64,000 bases of DNA from Sulfopaludibacter sp035606355 (lineage in GTDB: Bacteria > Acidobacteriota > Terriglobia > Bryobacterales > Bryobacteraceae). Shown here piece after piece: positions 15,990-22,648 of this stretch; position 1 is the stretch's first letter; each line of letters opens with the position of its first letter. The DNA is taken from positions 1 through 64,000 of the forward strand of contig DATNFO010000041.1 of NCBI GenBank assembly GCA_035606355.1. The letters are read 5' to 3'. The notes under the pieces are model-generated. The model saw nothing but the letters and a program-made list of their open reading frames with translations. It ran no database searches and had not been told where the DNA came from. The position numbers and the translations under genes are program-made.

Positions 15990-16430
15990 ATGAACAAACG
16001 CAAAAACAGAAGAAGCGCCGAAGCCGGTGTCACCCTGATCGAAATGCTGGTGGTGGTGACCATCATCGGACTGTTCGTAGCCCTGGTGGGTCCCGGGCTG
16101 TGGAGGAAAGTCGACTCGTCAAAGGTGACGGCGGCGCGAACGCAGATCTCCAACTTCATGACCGCGCTGGGAACGTACAAGCTGGATACCGGCACGTTCC
16201 CAACTACGGAACAGGGTCTGCGAGCGCTTCGCGAGAAGCCGAATGACGTGGAACAGTGGGCCGGTCCGTACATGCCGCAAGACATCCCGAAAGATCCGTG
16301 GGGACATGACTACGTGTACAAATTTCCCGGCGACCACGGGGAAGAACCCGAAATCGTGTGCCTGGGAGGGGACGGCCAACCCGGCGGGGAAGGGCTGAAC
16401 GCAGACCTGGTGAGTTGGAAAAACAAGTAA
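15990..16430 (+). CDS. gspG: Major pseudopilin GspG
   Basis: 146 residues. Prepilin leader of 13 residues ending EAG, cleaved before VTLIEMLVVVTIIG; the Glu at +5 needed for methylation and assembly is present. The C-terminal GspG signature is clear: TGTFPTTEQGLRALREKP, then PYMPQDIPKDPWGHDYVYKFPG and acidic Ca2+-site residues. Typical length for GspG. It overlaps gspH by one base (TAATG). Confidence 0.95.
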   Translation: MNKRKNRRSAEAGVTLIEMLVVVTIIGLFVALVGPGLWRKVDSSKVTAARTQISNFMTALGTYKLDTGTFPTTEQGLRALREKPNDVEQWAGPYMPQDIPKDPWGHDYVYKFPGDHGEEPEIVCLGGDGQPGGEGLNADLVSWKNK

Positions 16431-16975
16431 TGCGAATTCACCGCAGAGACACAGAGGACACAGAGGTTTCGCAGAGAAAAAAGTTGGGGTTCTCTGCGCT
16501 TTCTCTGCGCTCTCTGCGTCTCCGCGGTGAAAACGGTGTCACTCTCATCGAAATGATGGTCGTTGTCGCCATCGTCGGTCTCATCGCTGGCGTCTCTTTC
16601 CCCGCTGTTTCTTCGGGGATGGACAGTGTTCGGCTGGTCTCCTCTTCGCAGAGCGTCGCTGGATTCCTCAATGGCGCGGCGGTTCGCAGCGAGCGGCTTC
16701 AGCAGCCTGTGGAGCTGATCGTTTCTCCGAAAGAAAACCGCCTTGTGGTCTACTCGACCCAGCCCGGATTTGAGCGCGAACTGAAAATGCCTGATGGCGT
16801 CCACATCGAAGGCTCCGATGACGAGAGCGGCGGAGTGCAGCGGTTGCTGCTACTGCCTGGCGGCGCCGTCCCTGCCGTCGCGATCACGCTCGTGAACGGT
16901 CACGGCGCCCGGCGGCGGGTGCGGCTCGACCCGATGACCGGGTTTCCGCACGTCGAGACGGTGGAGAAAAAGTGA
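16430..16975 (+). CDS. gspH: Minor pseudopilin GspH with a repeat-encoded leader peptide
   Basis: 181 residues. Prepilin cleavage site ENG/VTLIEMMVVVAIVG, with Glu +5. The leader before it is 36 residues long and basic, and nearly all of it (HRRDTEDTE...LRSLRLRGE) is encoded by a palindromic element at 16437-16531. The mature part is a short GspH domain. Position between gspG and gspI supports the name. ATG 16430 overlaps the gspG stop. The leader is removed by prepilin peptidase, so the insertion may be tolerated; the true ancestral leader appears to have been replaced. Confidence 0.85.
   Translation: MRIHRRDTEDTEVSQRKKLGFSALSLRSLRLRGENGVTLIEMMVVVAIVGLIAGVSFPAVSSGMDSVRLVSSSQSVAGFLNGAAVRSERLQQPVELIVSPKENRLVVYSTQPGFERELKMPDGVHIEGSDDESGGVQRLLLLPGGAVPAVAITLVNGHGARRRVRLDPMTGFPHVETVEKK
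16437..16531. repeat. Palindromic element inside gspH (encodes HRRDTEDTE leader)
   Basis: A 95-bp unit with 20-bp near-perfect terminal inverted repeats: TTCACCGCAGAGACACAGAG (16437-16456) and its complement at 16512-16531, 18 of 20 positions matching. Inner arms are also complementary (AGAGAAAA / TTCTCTGC-type). Such CACCGCAGAGACACAGAG palindromes are known dispersed elements in many bacterial genomes. Here it sits in-frame between the gspH start codon and the prepilin cleavage site. Confidence 0.85.
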
Positions 16976-17406
16976 AGCAGGCGCGCGGATTCACATTGCT
17001 GGAGGTGATGGTGGCCACCGTCATCATGGCGATCGCGGTGGTGGGCCTGCTCAACGGGATTTCCGGCGCTACTCGCAATGCCGCGCGTGTTCGGGACGCC
17101 GACCGCATCGCGCAACTGGCGCAGGTGAAGATGAATGACCTGCTGGTCACCGAAAAGCTGCCGCGCAACACCACGCTGGAGGGTCCGTTCGACCCGGCGC
17201 TGGCAGGCGGTTTGACGGCCGGCTGGCGGGCGCGCGACACGGAGTTTGAGAAGCCGAAATGGGCCGCTCCCGGCCAATACGTGCTCGATCGCGTTCAGTT
17301 GGAGGTGTGGTGGATGAGCGGCCAGACTCGCCGAACGTTCAACCTGGAGGGCTACCGCAAGTACTTACTCCAGCCAGGCGATATGCCGCCGCCGGGGACC
17401 CAATGA
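16972..17406 (+). CDS. gspI: Minor pseudopilin GspI
   Basis: 144 residues from GTG 16972 overlapping the gspH stop. Very short leader (MKQARG) then FTLLEVMVATVIMAIAVVGLL with Glu +5, the GspI hallmark. The rest contains a GspI-like domain (LAQVKMNDLLVTEKLPRNTTLEG). It overlaps gspJ by 4 nt (ATGA). In other systems GspI, GspJ and GspK form the pseudopilus tip. Confidence 0.92.
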   Translation: MKQARGFTLLEVMVATVIMAIAVVGLLNGISGATRNAARVRDADRIAQLAQVKMNDLLVTEKLPRNTTLEGPFDPALAGGLTAGWRARDTEFEKPKWAAPGQYVLDRVQLEVWWMSGQTRRTFNLEGYRKYLLQPGDMPPPGTQ

Positions 17407-18149
17407 AGAAGCTACGCCGGGACGCCGGCCTCACTCTCATCGAAGTGCTGATCGCCGTAACCCTGCTCAGCATGCTGACCGTGGGGATGGCGATCGCGAT
17501 GCGTGTGGGGCTCAGCGCTTTCGCCAAGACCGATGAGAAGCTCATGGACAACCGGCGCGTTGCCGGCGCACAGCGCGCCTTGCAAAACGAGTTGGAAGGC
17601 CTGATGCCGGTGGCTGTGCGCTGTACAGGCGGGGGGCCGGCGGCCGGATTTCAATTTCCGATGCTGCAGGCGGATGAGGATCGCCTGCGCCTTGTTTCGA
17701 CTTTCTCGCTGCAGCAGGGTTGGCGCGGGCAGCCGCAGATTCTCGAGATGTTCGTGATGCCGGGCGACGAAGGCAAGGGCGTGCGGCTGGTGGTCAATGA
17801 AATTCCGTACAGCGCGTTTACAGCCGGCATGGCGTGCGTGGGAGTGACTACCGACCCGGTATTTCACATCGGCGTTCCGCAGTTCGCGCCTTTCGTGGTG
17901 AACGAGCATTCGTTCGTGCTCGCCGATAAGCTGGCGTACTGCCGGTTCGGCTATTTAGGAGTGGGGCCGGACGGGCCGTCGCCGCCGGCGCCCATCTGGC
18001 GCAAGCATGCGACGGGTCTCGGTTGGCCACAGGCCATTCGCATCGAGATGGCGCCGTTCACGGCCGACCCGAGTAAGCTGCAGCCCATCACAGCGATCGC
18101 GCCGCTGCGGATCCACCGCTCACCGGATGTGCAATATGGCGATTTTTAG
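17403..18149 (+). CDS. gspJ: Minor pseudopilin GspJ
   Basis: 248 residues from ATG 17403. Leader MKKLRRDAG, then LTLIEVLIAVTLLSMLTVGMA with Glu +5. The mature part follows the GspJ plan (RRVAGAQRALQNELEGLMPV). It is the last gene of the tightly overlapping run from the sigma factor; a repeat-filled gap of about 275 nt separates it from gspK. Confidence 0.9.
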   Translation: MKKLRRDAGLTLIEVLIAVTLLSMLTVGMAIAMRVGLSAFAKTDEKLMDNRRVAGAQRALQNELEGLMPVAVRCTGGGPAAGFQFPMLQADEDRLRLVSTFSLQQGWRGQPQILEMFVMPGDEGKGVRLVVNEIPYSAFTAGMACVGVTTDPVFHIGVPQFAPFVVNEHSFVLADKLAYCRFGYLGVGPDGPSPPAPIWRKHATGLGWPQAIRIEMAPFTADPSKLQPITAIAPLRIHRSPDVQYGDF

Positions 18150-18560
18150 GTTCTCGTCGCGCTGCATTCGGTTTTCGATGCACCTTTTACCGCTCCCTTA
18201 CGGGAGTGTGCAGAAATCCGGCTGCTGTTCTCGTGGCGATCCATTCCCCTTTCGACGCACCGTTTACCGCTCCCTTACACGGGATTGTAAAAAAATGCGA
18301 AAAACCGTTTTCCGACCATCCTGTTTTCAATTACTTGCGTTGTTGAAAACTCGCGCACGTCACATTTTTTCACAATCCCTTACGGTCGCGGCTCCGTTCT
18401 CGTCGCGATCCACTCGTCTTTCGATGCACCTTTTACCGGTCCCTCACCACTTACGGAGCCGTGACCGTAAGGGAGCGGTAAAAGGTGCCGGGGATGCGAG
18501 TGCGTTTTCAACACGGCACAAAAGCGATTTCGATTTTTCCACAGACCCTCACGGTCGCGG
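18150..18560. repeat. Repeat-rich spacer between gspJ and gspK
   Basis: The spacer is built from variants of one palindromic module: CACCTTTTACCGCTCCCTTACGG (18181-18203), a diverged copy at 18257-18278, and an inverted pair CACCTTTTACCGGTCCCT (18427-18444) / AGGGAGCGGTAAAAGGTG (18470-18487) with 17 of 18 matches. Fragments TACGGTCGCGGCTC also recur. The same modules fill 24995-25290, so the gspK-gspD block is flanked by them. The base composition is A/T-richer than the coding neighbours. No gene other than the gspK leader is supported here. Confidence 0.8.
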
Positions 18561-19560
18561 CTTCGTTAGCGTCAGGCGGGATGCGAGCGGGTTTCGGCGG
18601 CGCGATCGCGGAAGCGCGCTTCTTGCCGTGCTTTGGCTTTCGGCCGCCCTCGCCGCTATCGCATTTTCGCTCTCGACCACGGTGCGCAGCGAGACCGACC
18701 GCGCTTCCACCGCCATCGACGGGGTCCGCTGCTATTACCTCGCGGTGGGAGCCGTGGAGCGCGCGCAACTGGAGATGTTCTGGGGCATGGACCGGCCGGA
18801 TCCGCCGATTCCGCACGATGCCACCAGCGTCGATTATCAGTTTCCGCTGGGCACGGCGCACGTGGAGATTCTGCCCGAAGCCGGCAAACTCAACGTGAAT
18901 CAGGCGCCCGTGGAGATGCTCTATAAGTTATTGGCGGCATTGGGAGCCGATCCGGAGCGTGCGCAAGAACTCGCGCTGGCCATCGACGATTGGCGGAAGC
19001 CGAGCGCCGCGGCGACGTCCCTGGATTCGTATTATCTGTCCCAGATTCCGTCTTTTCGACAGCCCCACGCGTCTGTACAAGAGTTAGAGGAATTGCTGCG
19101 CGTGAAAGGCATGACGCCCGAACTGTTTTACGGCACATACGTCCCCTCGCCTGAGGGCTCGCAGGGTCCGCGATTGCTGCCGCAACCCGGTCTCGCGGAC
19201 TGCCTGACCGTGTATGGACCGGACAACCGCATCGACGTCAACACCGCGCCGCTGCCGGTGCTGATCGCCGTTGGCGTTCCGCCGGACGTGGCCCGTGCGC
19301 TGGTGGCCCGCCGCCGCGTGACTCCCTTCGATTACAGCGGTCTGGCGAAGTTTCTGGAGGGTGCCGGCGCGAATATGGGTTTACTGCGGGTTGGCGGAAA
19401 CTCCATCGTGACGCTCCGGGCCACTGCCCGGCTGCGGCTGCCCAACGGCCAGCTTGGCGATCTCAAGCGCACCGTGGCGGAGCAGGTGAAGTTCATGCCT
19501 TACGGTTACGACTCGCCGCTGCACATTCTCCGCTGGTATGACGCGGCCTGGAGCAACTGA
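18424..19560 (+). CDS. gspK: Minor pseudopilin GspK with a repeat-encoded start and leader
   Basis: The mature protein starts at codon 18613 after RRRDRG/SALLAVLWLSAALAAIAFS; as usual for GspK there is no Glu at +5. Two helix-hairpin-helix-like NVNQAP / DVNTAP segments and the length match GspK, the pseudopilus-tip protein. The nearest in-frame start codon is ATG 18424, which lies in the repeat module, giving a 63-residue leader with the repeat-derived RSRDRKGAVKGAG stretch. No ATG, GTG or TTG lies closer in frame. The frame stays open to 18007, overlapping gspJ, but that is not plausible coding. The gene function is solid; the start is uncertain. Confidence 0.82.
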   Translation: MHLLPVPHHLRSRDRKGAVKGAGDASAFSTRHKSDFDFSTDPHGRGFVSVRRDASGFRRRDRGSALLAVLWLSAALAAIAFSLSTTVRSETDRASTAIDGVRCYYLAVGAVERAQLEMFWGMDRPDPPIPHDATSVDYQFPLGTAHVEILPEAGKLNVNQAPVEMLYKLLAALGADPERAQELALAIDDWRKPSAAATSLDSYYLSQIPSFRQPHASVQELEELLRVKGMTPELFYGTYVPSPEGSQGPRLLPQPGLADCLTVYGPDNRIDVNTAPLPVLIAVGVPPDVARALVARRRVTPFDYSGLAKFLEGAGANMGLLRVGGNSIVTLRATARLRLPNGQLGDLKRTVAEQVKFMPYGYDSPLHILRWYDAAWSN

Positions 19561-19564
19561 CTCG

Positions 19565-20887
19565 ATGACCTCGGCTAGCGGCGTAACCAAAGACCTGCGC
19601 AAACTGCTCGCGTTCGGCTCCGGCGTGGGCATCGAACTCGGCGCGACGGACCTGGAGATTGCGGTCACGCGCGTGCGGCCTACCGGCATCCGCGTCACGG
19701 GACGCCACACCATCAAAGATTACACGACGCGTCCCGCTGCCGAATGGGGCAGCGAGTACTCGCGATTCCTGCGCGGGCTCGGCGCCCGGCACCTGAGCGC
19801 TACCGTGCTGCTGCCGCGCCGCGATGTGATCGTGCGGCAGGTGTCGCTGCCCGGCGTCGCGTCGAAGGACGTGGAGGGCGCGATCCGGTTCCAGCTCGAT
19901 ACGCTGCACCCTTACGGCGACGAAGAAGTTTGCTGGGGATGGTCGCCGCTCGCCTACGGCGCCGTGCTGGTGGGCATCGCGCGGCTGAACACCGTGGAAA
20001 AATATGCGGCGCTGTTTACCGGGGCGGGGGTCGGGGTTTCCAGCTTCACCTTTTCGGCTGCCGCGGTGCATGCCGCCATACGGCTGAACGGGCATGCGGA
20101 AAACGCCGGCTTCGTCGCGCTCAGCCGCAGCGCATCGGGCTCTGTTGAGGTGTACGGGGAGAGCGCATCGCGCCCTGTATTCTCCGCCGAATTCCAGATT
20201 TCCGAACAGCGCGCCGCGCTGCTGGCGCTTAGCGAATTGCGCCTGCCGCCGGACACCGCCCCCATGGCACTGGAGCAGGTGCTTCCCAAACCCACCGTCA
20301 ACCCGGTGGAGAACGATCTTTCCCGCAACGCACTGCCGTACGCTACGGCGCTCGCCGGGGCGTGCCCGCGGCTTGCGCCGTCGGCGAACGTGCTGCCGGT
20401 GGAGAAGCGCAAATCGAGCTCGCGGCTGGTGTTCGTGCCTACTGTGGTGCTCGCTGCCATCGCGCTGCTGCTGGCGGTTGGCACAGTCGCCTATTCCAAA
20501 TACGCGCAGCAGCAGTATCTCAAGACGCTGGATGGCGAGATCGCCCGCCTCCGGCCGCGCGCGGAACGGGCCGATGCGCTGTCGCGGCAAACGGATGCTT
20601 TGCGCAATCGTACACGGCTTTTGGACCAATATCGCTCGCAAACGCGCTACGACCTGGATTCCATCAACGAGCTCACGCGGTTACTCGAGGCGCCCACCTG
20701 GGTCAGTTCTCTGGAGCTCACGCGCGACGCGGTCCGGATCACCGGAGAGACTCCGCAGGCCGCTCCGTTGATCAAGATTTTGGATAGCTCGAAATTCTTC
20801 AAAGGGTCCACGCCGGATGTTGTGGTCAAGGCTGCGAACGGTGGAGATGGCTTCACGATTCACGCGACCCGGAGCGGACGGCCATGA
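19565..20887 (+). CDS. gspL: GspL-like assembly protein (fused PilM-PilN type)
   Basis: 440 residues from ATG 19565. An actin-like PilM/GspL cytoplasmic domain (residues 1-275, GIELGATDLEIAVTRV onward; FQLDTLHPYGDEEVCWGW) is followed by one membrane helix (FVPTVVLAAIALLLAVGTVAY, about 290-310), a coiled coil and a PilN-like periplasmic domain. GspL links the GspE ATPase to the inner-membrane platform. In the second pilus operon of this window the same two halves are separate genes (52945 and 53832). It overlaps gspM by 4 nt. Confidence 0.87.
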   Translation: MTSASGVTKDLRKLLAFGSGVGIELGATDLEIAVTRVRPTGIRVTGRHTIKDYTTRPAAEWGSEYSRFLRGLGARHLSATVLLPRRDVIVRQVSLPGVASKDVEGAIRFQLDTLHPYGDEEVCWGWSPLAYGAVLVGIARLNTVEKYAALFTGAGVGVSSFTFSAAAVHAAIRLNGHAENAGFVALSRSASGSVEVYGESASRPVFSAEFQISEQRAALLALSELRLPPDTAPMALEQVLPKPTVNPVENDLSRNALPYATALAGACPRLAPSANVLPVEKRKSSSRLVFVPTVVLAAIALLLAVGTVAYSKYAQQQYLKTLDGEIARLRPRAERADALSRQTDALRNRTRLLDQYRSQTRYDLDSINELTRLLEAPTWVSSLELTRDAVRITGETPQAAPLIKILDSSKFFKGSTPDVVVKAANGGDGFTIHATRSGRP

Positions 20888-21468
20888 AGCTGAACGATAA
20901 GCGCACGCTGGCCGTGACGTTCTTCCTGCTGGTGGTGACTGTCGTGGTGCGGTTCGGCATGAGCGGAGATTCCGCGCCGGCCACCGTCGCGCCCTCGCAA
21001 AACGCGGCCCAGGCCGAGGCGCGGCTGGATCTTCTGCGTCAGAAGGCGGGCACGGTGCCGGGCCGCGAGATCGTGTTCAAGCAGGCTGCCGCGGAGCTCG
21101 AAGGCCGTGAAAAAGGCATGCTGAAGGCAGACACGAAGGAACAGGCGCAGGCGCAGCTTCTGCAGCTCACGCAGACGGTCGCCTCGGCGAACGGAATCGA
21201 GATTCACGGCATGGAAGACCGCCGGGACAAGCCATTGACGGCGGATTATGGCGAGATTTCCGTGACGGTCGCGTTCACCTGCGCCATCGAGCAACTGGTC
21301 AACTTCATGGCGGCGCTCGGCGATCAGCCGCAGATTCTGGCTACCAACGAAGTGCGCGTCTCCGCCACGGCCGATAAGAAGAAGACGATCCAGGTACGGA
21401 TGAGCATCGCCGCGATTGTGCCGCGCAAACTGCTGCCCGCAGAAAAGAAAGGAGTGCCGTCGTTTTGA
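20884..21468 (+). CDS. gspM: GspM/PilO-like inner-membrane assembly protein
   Basis: 194 residues: one N-terminal membrane helix (LAVTFFLLVVTVVVRFGM), a coiled coil (about 35-85) and a ferredoxin-like periplasmic domain (VSVTVAFTCAIEQLVNFMAAL region) characteristic of GspM/PilO. It partners GspL. Start ATG 20884 and the end (TTGA) overlap both neighbours. Confidence 0.82.
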   Translation: MKLNDKRTLAVTFFLLVVTVVVRFGMSGDSAPATVAPSQNAAQAEARLDLLRQKAGTVPGREIVFKQAAAELEGREKGMLKADTKEQAQAQLLQLTQTVASANGIEIHGMEDRRDKPLTADYGEISVTVAFTCAIEQLVNFMAALGDQPQILATNEVRVSATADKKKTIQVRMSIAAIVPRKLLPAEKKGVPSF

Positions 21469-22190
21469 ATCGCAAGCTGATTCTTCTGAACGTGGCGCTC
21501 GCGGGGCTGGCGGTATACGCCGGTCTGCAACTGCACGATATGTGGATGGCCTCCAAAGCGCGCCAGGCCGCACAGGTAAAGAAACCGATCAAGGTATCGC
21601 CTGCACCGCCCATTTCTCCGCTGCAACCGCCGCCGCCCGTGATGGCCTCAGGGTATGCCGATATCGCCCAGAAGATGCTGCTGAACCCTTCGCGCAATCC
21701 CAATGTGCCGCTGGATCCGCCACCTGCGCCTCCACCGCCCAAGCCCATGCCTGCGCTGCCCGTCTATCACGGCATGATGAATATCGGCGATGGACCCACG
21801 GCGATATTGAGCATGGCCGCGAATACACCGAATCTTCCCATCCATCCGGGGGAGAAAATCGGCGAATTCAAGCTTTTGAGCGTCTCTAGAGATGGAATCG
21901 ATCTCGAATGGGACGGCAAGACAGTGCACAGATCGCTGGATGAAATTACGATCAAGAGCGCTCCGCCCCCGGAGGCTCCGCCGGCAAACGTAGCGGCCAC
22001 AGCGCCTCCGGCGCCGCCGATGATCATGCAGCCCACCGGTCCGGGAGCGGATACGGGACGCGGCGAACGGCTGTGCAATCCGAACGACAGCATGGAGGCC
22101 GGGACCGTGCAGGACGGGTATCGCAAGGTGGTCAAGCCGGGGCCATTCGGAAAGATCTGCTACTGGGAGCCGCTCGGTAGCGGCCGCTAG
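21465..22190 (+). CDS. GspC/PilP-like linker protein
   Basis: 241 residues from TTG 21465 (overlapping the gspM stop). One N-terminal membrane helix (LILLNVALAGLAVYAGL), a Pro-rich linker (PPAPPPPKP), then a small beta-rich domain (residues about 100-165, IGEFKLLSVSRDGIDLEWDGKTV) that resembles the GspC homology region/PilP fold, and a second Pro-rich tail. GspC bridges the platform to the secretin. The assignment is from topology, domain and operon position; sequence signal is weak. Confidence 0.65.
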   Translation: MNRKLILLNVALAGLAVYAGLQLHDMWMASKARQAAQVKKPIKVSPAPPISPLQPPPPVMASGYADIAQKMLLNPSRNPNVPLDPPPAPPPPKPMPALPVYHGMMNIGDGPTAILSMAANTPNLPIHPGEKIGEFKLLSVSRDGIDLEWDGKTVHRSLDEITIKSAPPPEAPPANVAATAPPAPPMIMQPTGPGADTGRGERLCNPNDSMEAGTVQDGYRKVVKPGPFGKICYWEPLGSGR

Positions 22191-22224
22191 CACGCCAAAA
22201 CTGAACTGAAAGCTGAGTAAAGCT

Positions 22225-22647
22225 ATGAAAAAGATTCTGCTGATCCTCTGCGCCGCCGGGTGCATTGCCGCCGCGCAAACCACCGTTCCCAAGGGAGCCA
22301 CGCAGGTGACGCCCGGAACGTATCGCTACACCGATGCGCACGGGGCAAAGTGGATTTATCGCGTGACGCCGTTCGGCGTCGCTCGTATGCGCGACGAAGT
22401 CAAACCGGCGGCGGAAACCAAGCCGACGCCGTTCGGAACGGTCTCTGCCGCCGCGCAGCAGAACGCCGACGCCGCCCGGCCGGAGGCCCCGCCTCCCGCT
22501 CCGTTGAAAGCAACCGACGCCGGCAACAGCGTGAGCTTCGAGCGGGTAACGCCCTTTGGCGTGGAGAAGTGGCAGACGTTGAAAACCGATCTGGATTCCA
22601 CCGAGCAGGCCGCCTGGGATCGCCAGCGCGCACGGGACGCGAAGTAG
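22225..22647 (+). CDS. Exported protein of unknown function with TPFG motifs, between gspC-like and gspD
   Basis: 140 residues with a signal peptide (MKKILLILCAAGCIAAAQ; the AAGC could be a weak lipobox). The mature part carries the motif VTPFGV twice (YRVTPFGVARM, ERVTPFGVEKW) and a related TPFGTV between them. A YRYTDAHGAKWIYR stretch recalls DUF4124-like openings but not enough to assign. Its place directly before the secretin gene, one base away, suggests a role at the outer membrane, for example as a pilotin-like or secretin-associated protein. That role is inference. Confidence 0.6.
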   Translation: MKKILLILCAAGCIAAAQTTVPKGATQVTPGTYRYTDAHGAKWIYRVTPFGVARMRDEVKPAAETKPTPFGTVSAAAQQNADAARPEAPPPAPLKATDAGNSVSFERVTPFGVEKWQTLKTDLDSTEQAAWDRQRARDAK

Positions 22648-22648
22648 C

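Noticed and set aside
18007..18423. Upstream extension of the gspK reading frame overlapping gspJ
   Set aside because: The extension has repeat-derived, Arg/Ser-rich text, overlaps the well-supported gspJ gene and has no homology to GspK; only the part from 18424 can be a leader.
18150..18560. Possible CRISPR array
   Set aside because: The repeats are imperfect, occur in both orientations and have no regular spacing or unique spacers; no cas gene is nearby.
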